Below are positions 6,534 to 13,973 of a DNA stretch of 16,729 nt, piece by piece. This stretch comes from CBFHND01 sp965657085. GTDB taxonomy: Bacteria; Pseudomonadota; Alphaproteobacteria; Rhodobacterales; Rhodobacteraceae. Made by a program: the position numbers and the translations under genes. The stretch is from contig CBFHND010000044.1 in NCBI GenBank assembly GCA_965657085.1, positions 1-16,729 on the forward strand, given 5' to 3'. How positions within the stretch are numbered: the first letter of the stretch is position 1; each line of letters opens with the position of its first letter. Under the pieces are notes generated by a model. That model did not search any database. It worked only from the letters and a program-made list of their open reading frames with translations, and was not told where the DNA came from.

Positions 6534-8483
6534 TTGACATTTGTTCCAAAAAGCCCCGGCGTCTATTTCCGAGAAATTCCAAGTGGAGCCCGAACGATCG
6601 TCGGTGCATCGACGTCCATTGCGGCCTTCGTCGGAGGGTTCGCGCGCGGGCCGCTCAACACACCAATCCGGATGTTCACCCAGGCCGATTTCGAGACGGG
6701 GCTGGGTGGTCTGAATTCCGACTATCCGACAAGTTTTGCCGTCTCGCAGTTCTTCCTTAACGGGGGCGGGCAGGCTTACGCAGTTCGGGTAAGCCCGGAT
6801 GCCACTGCGGCGATTGTTGTCATGAACGACGCAACCAATACCGCGACGCTGCGTGCAACGGCCGGACGCCAGATCGGGGGGGCCTCGCTCGACGATCCCG
6901 GCGACTGGGGCGACAACATCCGCATTGATGTGGACGCGCTCACATCCGACCCGACAACCGAATTCAACCTCACGGTCGCCGAAATCCGGGACGTGGACGG
7001 GGTTGAGGTGGCGCGCCGGACCGAAGTCTATCGCAACCTCACTTTGACGGCCGGACCGCGCAATGCGCTGGACGTGGTCAACGGCGCCTCGGCGATTGTT
7101 CAACTCAGCCGGGATGCCGGTTGGGCGGGCAATGGTTTGCCGGTGCCCACAGGATACTACTCTGGCCCGATAACGCTTGGCGATCTGGCAGGCATCACAC
7201 CGGCCAACGACATCGACGTTGATCTGGGACCGGGGGCCGAAACCGTTTCCATTCCCTTCGTGGCGCCGCCCACGACACTGGCCGAAGCCGCGGCAGGCCT
7301 GCAATCAGGGTTGCGAGCAGCGTTTCCGGCGGATCGGCTTTGGGCACAGATCACGGTCACTGTTGTTGACGATCGTCTGCGGATCATACCCGGGCGCGCG
7401 TCGCCGGACTATGATCCCGGCACGGTCATCACGATCGCGGATTCCGTTTCGGACCTTGCACAGCGTCTGGGCCTTGATGGTGCGCTCGACCGCGCCAACG
7501 TCGAGCAATACGCACCCACCAACACGCCGGCCGCCTTCCAAAGCGTTGCGACCGCCGGCAGCGATGGCACGGCAAACGGCGCGGGTGATTTGCGCGGCAA
7601 CCGGGCCACCCGGACAGGGTTCTATGCGCTGGATGATGTGCGGTCCTTCAACATGCTCGCTATTCCGGAGGCTTCGGAGCTGGGCAGCGTGGCCAACCTG
7701 GCGGCGGTGATGTCAGCGGCGGCGACGTATTGCACCGAAAAGCGGGCGATGCTGTTCATCGATCCCCCCGAAGACACGGACACCATCGAAGAGGCCGAGG
7801 CATGGCTGGGAGAGGTGGCCGATGCCGGGCTGCGGATGCCGAACCTTGTCGCCTATTATCCGCTTGTTCACCTGCCCGATCCGGGCAGCGAGAACAGGCC
7901 GCGCCCCTTTGCGCCTTCCGGCACGATGGCGGGCGTCTGGGCGCGCACGGACCGACAGGTCGGCGTGTGGAAGGCCCCCGCGGGGATTGCCGCGCGGCTG
8001 ACCAATGTTGTGGCGCTTGATCACGTGATGACCGATCAGGAGAACGGCATCATCAACCCGCTGGGCATGAATGCCCTGCGCAATTTTGACATCCCCGGCA
8101 ACGTATCATGGGGCGCACGCACGCTGGTGGGTGCTGACCTGCTTGCATCGGATTGGAAATACGTGCCGGTCCGGCGCATGGCGCTCTTCATCGAAAGCTC
8201 GCTCTACGATGGGCTGCAATGGGCGGTGTTCCAGCCGAACGACGTACCGCTCTGGAACGAGATGCGCAGTGCTGTCACCTCATTCATGCAGGGGCTGTTC
8301 CGCCAAGGCGCGTTTCAGGGGTCATCCCCGCGCGATGCCTACATCGTGAAGTGCGACGGCGAAACCACAACACAGAGCGATATCAACGCCGGTATCGTCA
8401 ATCTGTTCCTTGGGTTCGCACCATTGCGTCCGGCAGAATTCGTGGTCGTCAGCATTCAGCTTCAAATCAGACAAGACGGATAA
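6534..8483 (+). CDS. eCIS contractile tail sheath protein
   Basis: A 649-aa protein (TTG start) of the phage/eCIS sheath family. The N-terminus VPKSPGVYFREIPSGARTIV and STSIAAFVGGFARGPLNTPI are signature stretches of Afp/PVC and AlgoCIS sheaths. A variable surface-insertion part lies in the middle (~100-340). The conserved C-terminal half includes FIDPPEDTDTIEEAEAW (~408), PFAPSGTMAGVWARTDRQVG, KAPAGIAARL, NPLGMNALRNF and the interlocking end SPRDAYIVKCDGETTT...PAEFVVVSIQLQIRQ. The protein forms the outer tube that contracts and drives the inner tube through a target membrane. Only one sheath gene is present here, unlike Afp with three. It is the first gene of the operon; the tube gene begins 12 bases after its stop. 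Confidence 0.95.
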   Translation: MTFVPKSPGVYFREIPSGARTIVGASTSIAAFVGGFARGPLNTPIRMFTQADFETGLGGLNSDYPTSFAVSQFFLNGGGQAYAVRVSPDATAAIVVMNDATNTATLRATAGRQIGGASLDDPGDWGDNIRIDVDALTSDPTTEFNLTVAEIRDVDGVEVARRTEVYRNLTLTAGPRNALDVVNGASAIVQLSRDAGWAGNGLPVPTGYYSGPITLGDLAGITPANDIDVDLGPGAETVSIPFVAPPTTLAEAAAGLQSGLRAAFPADRLWAQITVTVVDDRLRIIPGRASPDYDPGTVITIADSVSDLAQRLGLDGALDRANVEQYAPTNTPAAFQSVATAGSDGTANGAGDLRGNRATRTGFYALDDVRSFNMLAIPEASELGSVANLAAVMSAAATYCTEKRAMLFIDPPEDTDTIEEAEAWLGEVADAGLRMPNLVAYYPLVHLPDPGSENRPRPFAPSGTMAGVWARTDRQVGVWKAPAGIAARLTNVVALDHVMTDQENGIINPLGMNALRNFDIPGNVSWGARTLVGADLLASDWKYVPVRRMALFIESSLYDGLQWAVFQPNDVPLWNEMRSAVTSFMQGLFRQGAFQGSSPRDAYIVKCDGETTTQSDINAGIVNLFLGFAPLRPAEFVVVSIQLQIRQDG

Positions 8484-8495
8484 AGGAGAGACCCA

Positions 8496-9026
8496 ATGTC
8501 GCAACTCAACGTGAGAGGCCAGCGTGTCATTCCTTATGCCGGTCACAAATTCCGTGTGAAAGAAATTGGCGGCGACTACTTCTTTGCCGTCAACAAGGTC
8601 AGCGCGCTGAGCCGCACGATCGAGGTGATGGAATACCGCGAAGGCGGCGATCCGTCCTTGATGCGCAAATCGCCTGGACAGGCAAAATACGAACCCATCA
8701 CGATGGAGCGGGGCGTTACCAACAACGTCGAGTTCGAGCAATGGGCGAACAAGGTCTGGAACTGGGGCGAAGGGCTCGGCGAAGAGGTGTCTCTGGCTGA
8801 TTTTCGCAAACAGCTTTACCTCGAAATCTACAACGAAGCCGGACAACTCGTGCTTGGATACAAGATTTTCGAGTGCTGGGTTTCTGAATTCCGCGCCTTT
8901 CCCGATCTCGACGCCGGCAGTTCGGCCTTCGCCATTCAGACGATAAAGCTTGAGAACGAAGGCTGGGAACGGGACTATGAAGTTGCCGTTCCCAACGAAC
9001 CCAGCTTCGCCGAGCCAGCCGAGTAA
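8496..9026 (+). CDS. eCIS inner tube protein (T4 gp19-like)
   Basis: A 176-aa protein of the gp19/Hcp-like tail tube family that stacks as hexamers to form the inner tube pushed out on contraction. Landmarks: YAGHKFRVKEIGGDYFFAV (15-33) with the first strands, SRTIEVMEYREGGDPSLMRK (39-58) corresponding to the family's V-x-YREGG element, KYEPITMERGVT (64-75), the helix FEQWANKVWNW (79-89) and the end strand FAIQTIKLENEGWER. Afp1/Afp5-type tube proteins are of similar size. It has a strong ribosome binding site (AAAGGAGAG, five bases before the start), stronger than most genes in the operon, as fits a high-copy structural protein. It lies directly after the sheath gene, the usual order. Confidence 0.94.
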   Translation: MSQLNVRGQRVIPYAGHKFRVKEIGGDYFFAVNKVSALSRTIEVMEYREGGDPSLMRKSPGQAKYEPITMERGVTNNVEFEQWANKVWNWGEGLGEEVSLADFRKQLYLEIYNEAGQLVLGYKIFECWVSEFRAFPDLDAGSSAFAIQTIKLENEGWERDYEVAVPNEPSFAEPAE

Positions 9027-9033
9027 CGGTATC

Positions 9034-9726
9034 ATGGCACTTATATCCGACAACGCCATCCTCGATTTGTGGGAGAAAGGGGCGTGCGAGCATCCGCTTG
9101 ACCGGGCGCTTGGCCTGATCGCTCTGGTCGAGGCGGAAAGCCCGCGCGACGCGCTCGCCACACTCCCCATCGCGGAACGTGATCGCAGGCTCTTTGACGT
9201 CACCGAAGCGATCTTTGGCCCCCAGTTGGAATTGTCTGCAACCTGCACGGCCTGTGGGGCCGAGACGGCCTTGAGTTTTGTGGTCAGCGACATCAAGCGG
9301 CTGGAAACCCCTGACTCGCGCCAGCGTGTGGTCTGCCTTGATGGGTGCGAATATCCCTACCGTATGCCCAACAGCCGTGACTTGGCGGGCGCATTGCGTG
9401 CGCCGGACCCACAGCAGGCGCTGCTCCTTTCGCTGATGGACCGCACAGAGGCCGACGATGCGCTGATCGCTGCCTGTGATGTTGCATTGGACGCGCAAAG
9501 CGGGCTTGAGGCCCTGAGCCTTGGGTTCGACTGTGCCGAATGCGGTGCTGCGGAAAACGCCCCCTTTGATATCCTTGATTATCTGTGGACCCAGATCGCC
9601 GCCGAGGCGCGGCGCTTGATGTGGGACATTCATCTTCTGGCGCGCAGCTACGGGTGGACCAGCCGCGAGATTCTCGGCCTGTCGCCACTGCGCCGGGCCG
9701 AACATGTGGCGATGGTGACGGCATGA
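9034..9726 (+). CDS. Afp6-like baseplate/hub-assembly protein with zinc-ribbon cysteines
   Basis: A 230-aa protein with two CxxC knuckles: Cys71-TA-Cys74 and Cys167-AE-Cys170, a probable structural zinc site, plus Cys101 and Cys105. The N-terminal helical part (ILDLWEKGACEHPLDRALGL) and the C-terminal helix (WDIHLLARSYGWTSREILGL...RRAEHVAMV) resemble small proteins found after the tube gene in eCIS and some contractile phages, related to the T4 gp26/gp51 baseplate-hub chaperone type. I infer a role in baseplate or hub assembly. The start at 9034 is chosen because upstream in-frame ATGs lie inside the tube gene. The ribosome binding site is weak, so translation is probably coupled to the tube gene seven bases upstream. 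The stop overlaps the next start (ATGA). Confidence 0.75.
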   Translation: MALISDNAILDLWEKGACEHPLDRALGLIALVEAESPRDALATLPIAERDRRLFDVTEAIFGPQLELSATCTACGAETALSFVVSDIKRLETPDSRQRVVCLDGCEYPYRMPNSRDLAGALRAPDPQQALLLSLMDRTEADDALIAACDVALDAQSGLEALSLGFDCAECGAAENAPFDILDYLWTQIAAEARRLMWDIHLLARSYGWTSREILGLSPLRRAEHVAMVTA

Positions 9727-10565
9727 CCGGGTCCGCCACACAAGGGTACGCTGCCAGACTTCTGGACCGCGCTGCCGGAAGGGCCGGGGGGCTGCGCCCT
9801 CGGATCGCGTCCTATTTCGGGGCGACGGCGGCAACACCCGACCCGCTGATCGAGGAGCGGAGCATTGAGCACTCCGCGCCAACTCCAGAACCGCAAGACC
9901 GCACAGAAGACACTTCGGCACAGGCGACCGATGGGCAGACAGAGCGCACGATCACATCACCGCGGCCCCCTGAAAACGAACCGCCGATCAGCGCGCTGCG
10001 ATTGATGCCACCGGTGGCCCCTGACCCACAGGATCAGCCAAGGCAACCGGCCGCTGCGGCCGCGCCACAACCCGAGGCGCATCCCCGGACGGCCCCTGAG
10101 GCCGGGGCGATGCGGTCGGACCCACCACCAGACATGACATCCCCGGAATTGCCCTTTGCACCGGAAGGTAATCAGCCGGTGCAAAAAGGTGCGACGCCGC
10201 CTGACAGAGACAGGCCGTCCACAGTATCAGTGCCCGATCTGCAAAGCGCGCTGGCCGCTGCCGTTGCGCGCCTCACGCCCAGCCCGGAAAAAGATCGCGA
10301 ACCGGGGCTTATGCCGAGGGCGGAACCGGAGCGTCCGGTCACGGCCACACCCCCACCGGGCGCGCCAGAGGCTCCGGCCCTGCAATCGGATGACAGCATT
10401 GAGGCACCAGCCCCGCTGCACATCCACATCGGCGAGATCGTGATCGCGCCGGACCCGCAGGCACCGCCCGCATCCAAGGCGGCCAGCGCCCCGCAACCAC
10501 CTGCGTGGCAGCCCACGTTGTCCTTGGATGACTACCGCGAACAGCGCCGGAAGGAGGGGGCATGA
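9723..10565 (+). CDS. Pro/Ala-rich disordered eCIS-associated protein with conserved C-terminal motif
   Basis: A 280-aa, low-complexity protein. A short N-terminal element (YAARLLDRAAGRAGGLRPRI, 9-28) is followed by ~200 residues rich in Pro, Ala, Glu, Asp and Gln that look disordered. The C-terminus carries HIHIGEIVIAPDP (233-245), a beta-strand-like motif, and LSLDDYREQR (266-275), a short helix. From memory, unannotated proteins at the same position in other eCIS or tail clusters share this pattern (IGxIxVxA then SLxDYL). That suggests a linker that anchors at both ends and spans part of the particle, or a cargo/assembly adaptor; function is not established. It starts by a 4-base overlap with the Afp6-like gene and ends by a 4-base overlap with the DUF4255 gene. 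No signal peptide or membrane helix. Confidence 0.8.
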   Translation: MTGSATQGYAARLLDRAAGRAGGLRPRIASYFGATAATPDPLIEERSIEHSAPTPEPQDRTEDTSAQATDGQTERTITSPRPPENEPPISALRLMPPVAPDPQDQPRQPAAAAAPQPEAHPRTAPEAGAMRSDPPPDMTSPELPFAPEGNQPVQKGATPPDRDRPSTVSVPDLQSALAAAVARLTPSPEKDREPGLMPRAEPERPVTATPPPGAPEAPALQSDDSIEAPAPLHIHIGEIVIAPDPQAPPASKAASAPQPPAWQPTLSLDDYREQRRKEGA

Positions 10566-11881
10566 GCACCGCCCTGGCCATTGCGGGCGTGACCCAGCTT
10601 TTGCGTGACCTGCTCAACGACGGGCTGGTCGACAACGATGTGGGGGCCGCCATCGGGACAAATGTCAGCGTCCATGCCCGCGCGCCCGACCGGGTTCTGG
10701 AACTGGCCGACGACGGATCATTGCTGAATGTTTTCCTCTACAGCGTGGACAATCAAAGCAATTGGTCCAACCAGATCTTGCCGACCCGCACACCGCGCGG
10801 GGAGCGCGACAAGAACACCCCCCTGACACTCGATCTCTACTACCTGATCAGCGCCATAACGAGCGAGGACCTGCATCACGATATCCTGCTGGGCTATGCC
10901 ATGCAGATCCTGCATGAACATCCCGGATTTGACCGCGCCGAAATTCAGGCAGGCCTTACCCCGTCGCCCACCGTGGCCGGATCGCTGCCACCCGCTTTGC
11001 AGGCCCTGGCGCAGACCGGGCTTGCCGATCAGATCGAACAGCTTGCGATCAGCCCCGTTTACCTGACGGCCGAAGAGATGTCGAAGCTCTGGACCTCGTT
11101 CCAGACGACCTACCGCAGTTCGATGGCCTATCGCGTGTCCTCGGTCATCATCGAGACCGAGGCCCCCATGCGCAGCGCGCTTCCGGTGCTGATGATAGGT
11201 GCTGACGACACAGGTCCGCAGGTCACACCCGACCTCAACGTCGGCATGCCGCAGATCACCTCGCTGAGCCTGCCACAAGGACAACCCAGCGCCCGGCCGG
11301 GCGATGTGGTCGTGCTGCTCGGCCAACGGTTGAGCGGTGCCGATGTGACGGTGCATTTTGAGAACACGGCACTGGCCGCACCCATCGACGTGCAGCCCGA
11401 TCCGGGCGGGACCAACACCGTGCAGACGGTCACCTTGCCGAATGCGCCCGCCAGCTGGGCGCCCGGGCTTTATCAAATCAGCCTGTCTGCCCGCAGCGCG
11501 CCGGGTGCGCCGCTCTACCGCTCGAACGGTGCTGCATTTCAACTTGCGCCGATTGCGACCTTGCCGCCCACCAGCGTGACACGTGTCGGACCCGACAACG
11601 CGGTGCAGATTGATTTGGATTTCCAACCGAATGTCTGGCCCGGCCAACGCGTGGAACTGATCCTTGGCGGCCAAATGGCCACCGCACCCGCCCGCACGGC
11701 CGCGACCGGCACGGCGACGTTTACATTGCCGGATGTGCCTGCCGGGGCCTATCCGATGCGCCTGCGGGTCGACGGGGTGGAAAGCTGGCTGGTTCTGCGC
11801 GAACTGCCGCCCATCGGTCCGGACTTTGAACCGCGGCCACCGGAATATGACCCGGCCCAATCGATCACGGTGCCGGCATGA
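10562..11881 (+). CDS. DUF4255 tail terminator (Afp16/Pvc16-like) with extended beta-rich C-terminus
   Basis: A 439-aa protein. Residues ~5-200 form the DUF4255 (Pvc16 N-terminal) domain: AIAGVTQLLRDLLNDGL, SLLNVFLYSVDNQSNWSN, LTLDLYYLISAI, ILLGYAMQILHEHP and YRSSMAYRVSSVIIE. In Afp the corresponding protein (Afp16) caps the distal tube end and sets or ends tail length. Residues ~225-439 add two beta-sandwich-like (IPT/Ig-type) regions: ITSLSLPQGQPSARPGDVVV...GADVTVHFENT, and VWPGQRVELILGGQ...GAYPMRLRVDGVES. This makes the protein clearly longer than Afp16 itself (about 300 aa). The extra part may decorate the outer tip or bind another component. A strong GGAAGGAGG precedes the start, which also overlaps the previous stop (ATGA). 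Confidence 0.9.
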   Translation: MSTALAIAGVTQLLRDLLNDGLVDNDVGAAIGTNVSVHARAPDRVLELADDGSLLNVFLYSVDNQSNWSNQILPTRTPRGERDKNTPLTLDLYYLISAITSEDLHHDILLGYAMQILHEHPGFDRAEIQAGLTPSPTVAGSLPPALQALAQTGLADQIEQLAISPVYLTAEEMSKLWTSFQTTYRSSMAYRVSSVIIETEAPMRSALPVLMIGADDTGPQVTPDLNVGMPQITSLSLPQGQPSARPGDVVVLLGQRLSGADVTVHFENTALAAPIDVQPDPGGTNTVQTVTLPNAPASWAPGLYQISLSARSAPGAPLYRSNGAAFQLAPIATLPPTSVTRVGPDNAVQIDLDFQPNVWPGQRVELILGGQMATAPARTAATGTATFTLPDVPAGAYPMRLRVDGVESWLVLRELPPIGPDFEPRPPEYDPAQSITVPA

Positions 11882-13758
11882 CGGTGCAGGGCCCAGATAT
11901 CCGTGCAGACGCCCCGCAGAGCCTGCGCACGGTCTTGCCGGGCATCGCGCAAGCAGTGGAAGCGGGGCAGCCCCTTGACCGGACAGCCTTTGCCGGGTCC
12001 GCAATTGACGACCTGGCAGCACTTTTCAGTCTGAATGATGCAGAGTGCGCAGCCCTTGCCCTGCTTGGGGGGGCCGCTCTGGATCGGCGCTGTGCGACGG
12101 CCCTTGTGCCATCAGGCGGGCCGCTGACGGTCGGGGACCTGATGGCGCAATTGCCAAGGTTGGGCTGGGAAAGCCTGTCGCCCGGGTCGGTCCTGCGGTC
12201 ATGGTTCCTGATCCGGGTTGAACGCGCGCCTGGCCTTCAGGACAGCGCGGTGAGCATTGACCCACGCATTCTGGATTGGTGCCTTGGCCTGTCAACGCCG
12301 GACGCACGTCTGGGTCCCTATCTGCGCCCGCTTGGACAGGCTGGCATCCTGTCAGAACAGCATGCGCATATTGCAGATGGCTGTGCTGCGCGCCTTGCCG
12401 ATCGGGTGTCGCGTGGCGGGGCAGGGCATTGCGTGATTGTCGGAGAAGGCCCCGCCACACGGGACGCCGTCGCCACCCGCATGGCGCAGGCTGTGACGAT
12501 GCAGCCCGTCGGCATGGATGCTGCGTTTTTCGAGGCACCCGCCGCGGAACGAAGCGCGCTGGAACGCATCCTTGCCCGGGAAACGGTGCTGGCGCGTGTT
12601 ATGCCGGTCTTTGCACTGGAAACGTTCGGGGCGCGCGAAGCCTCAAGGCTTCAGTCACTGGAAATGCCGACGCTTGTCCTTGCGGGCGACATGGCCCACC
12701 GCGCTGCCCTTCCACCGGGGGCCGAGGCGGTGACGCTGGACGCCCCGGACGCCGTCGGACGGGCGGTTTTGTGGCGCCACCATCTGGGGGACGGGGCCGA
12801 GGCCTACACGGCTGATCTTGCCGAGACATTCGTGATCGGCGCGGATGACATTGCCCGGATTGCAACGGGGTTGCAGCACCTGCCACCAGATGATCGTCCC
12901 GCAGCGGCCAAGGCCGCCGCAAGGGCTTTTCTTGCGCCGCCGCCCGATCCACTGGTGCAGGAAATCAAACCGCATGTCAGCTGGGAAGACCTCGTGCTGC
13001 CACCTGCGACCGAGGCGACGCTGCGCTTGATCACCGCGCAAATCCGCCACCGCGCCCAAGTCTACCGCGATTGGCATTTTGGCGACCGGCTGTCGCGCGG
13101 GTTGGGCATCACGGCGCTCTTTTCCGGACCCAGCGGCACAGGCAAGACGCTGGCCGCCGAGGTGATGGCGGCCGAGCTTGGCTTGCCGCTGTTGCGGGTG
13201 AACCTTGCGCAGGTGGTCGACAAATACATCGGCGAGACGGAAAAGCATCTCGATCATGTTTTCGGAATGGCTGAACGCGCAGGTGCCATCCTGTTCTTTG
13301 ATGAGGCCGAGGCGCTGTTTCACAAGCGCGGCGATGGCGACAATGCGCAAGAACGGTTCTCGGCCATGACCGTCGCCTACCTGCTGCAACGCTTGGAAAG
13401 CTGTGCGGCCACCTGCCTTCTGGCCACCAACATGCGCGCATCAGTCGACGATGCCTTTCTGCGGCGGATGCGTTTCGCGGTGCACTTTGCCTTTCCGGCT
13501 CTGGCAGAACGGACGCGCCTTTGGGCGGCGGCGTTTCCCGCGCAGGCCCCTTTGGACAACGTCGATGCCGCCAAGCTGGCCATATTGCCGGCAACAGGCG
13601 GGACGATCCGCAATGCAGCGTTGAATGCCGCGTTTCTTGCGGCGGAGGCGGGCAGTGCCATCGGAATGGATCAAGTGCTGGCTGCCCTTGAGATCGAAAA
13701 CGCCAAACTGGCCCAGCCCATTGATCTGGCCCCTCTGCGAAGGAGGGTGCGGTCATGA
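11878..13758 (+). CDS. AAA+ ATPase of eCIS (Afp15-like), first AAA module degenerate
   Basis: A 626-aa cytoplasmic ATPase. The C-terminal AAA+ module is intact: Walker A GPSGTGKT (417-424), Walker B LFFDEA (472-477), sensor-1 Asn in LLATNM (Asn518), and an arginine-finger region DDAFLRRMRF (524-533). Upstream, ~170-300 looks like a second AAA-type fold with an unworkable Walker A (GEGPATRD, 189-196, no Lys) and a Walker B-like VMPVFALE. The N-terminal ~1-160 is helical/winged-helix-like (DDLAALFSLNDAECAALALL). Afp15-type ATPases are needed for particle assembly, but their exact step is unsettled. The gene begins with a 4-base overlap and no clear ribosome binding site, and ends overlapping the 72-aa protein gene. 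Confidence 0.92.
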   Translation: MTVQGPDIRADAPQSLRTVLPGIAQAVEAGQPLDRTAFAGSAIDDLAALFSLNDAECAALALLGGAALDRRCATALVPSGGPLTVGDLMAQLPRLGWESLSPGSVLRSWFLIRVERAPGLQDSAVSIDPRILDWCLGLSTPDARLGPYLRPLGQAGILSEQHAHIADGCAARLADRVSRGGAGHCVIVGEGPATRDAVATRMAQAVTMQPVGMDAAFFEAPAAERSALERILARETVLARVMPVFALETFGAREASRLQSLEMPTLVLAGDMAHRAALPPGAEAVTLDAPDAVGRAVLWRHHLGDGAEAYTADLAETFVIGADDIARIATGLQHLPPDDRPAAAKAAARAFLAPPPDPLVQEIKPHVSWEDLVLPPATEATLRLITAQIRHRAQVYRDWHFGDRLSRGLGITALFSGPSGTGKTLAAEVMAAELGLPLLRVNLAQVVDKYIGETEKHLDHVFGMAERAGAILFFDEAEALFHKRGDGDNAQERFSAMTVAYLLQRLESCAATCLLATNMRASVDDAFLRRMRFAVHFAFPALAERTRLWAAAFPAQAPLDNVDAAKLAILPATGGTIRNAALNAAFLAAEAGSAIGMDQVLAALEIENAKLAQPIDLAPLRRRVRS

Positions 13759-13973
13759 AGCGTCCTGTCAGCATTTCCATCGACCGGTTGGTTCTGCCCG
13801 CGACCTACGCAGGACGGGAGGCCACGTTTACCCGCGCCCTGACCGGGGCTGTTCAGGACAGGCTTGATTTGCCCCGTGATGCGTCGGGGCGTGCGGATGC
13901 CGGGTGCGAGCGGCTCGCCGGGCGGACGGCCCATGCGATCCTGCACAAAGCGGGGAGGACGGGCGATGGCTGA
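13755..13973 (+). CDS. 72-aa eCIS-operon protein, unknown function
   Basis: A small protein beginning MKRPVSISIDRLVLPATYAG, with a predicted helix FTRALTGAVQDRLDL and a basic end. The pattern 'I-x-I-D-R-L-V-L-P' followed by one amphipathic helix recurs, as I recall it, in small proteins next to DUF4157 genes in other eCIS clusters; this is recollection, not a search. A strong ribosome binding site AAGGAGGG lies seven bases before the start, and the gene overlaps the ATPase stop by four bases and the DUF4157 start by eight bases. It is therefore translated together with both neighbours. A chaperone or adaptor for the DUF4157 protein is one guess. No signal peptide or membrane helix. Confidence 0.78.
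   Translation: MKRPVSISIDRLVLPATYAGREATFTRALTGAVQDRLDLPRDASGRADAGCERLAGRTAHAILHKAGRTGDG

Noticed and set aside
6534..6539. TTGACA, a perfect -35 hexamer
   Set aside because: It is the start codon region of the sheath gene, directly behind a ribosome binding site, and no -10 element follows at 16-18 bases.
8716..9921. 401-codon minus-strand open frame across tube, Afp6-like and linker genes
   Set aside because: Shadow of three supported plus-strand genes with a low-complexity product.
10718..12022. 434-codon minus-strand open frame across DUF4255 and ATPase genes
   Set aside because: Arg/His/Gly-rich shadow translation spanning a gene boundary; no family features.
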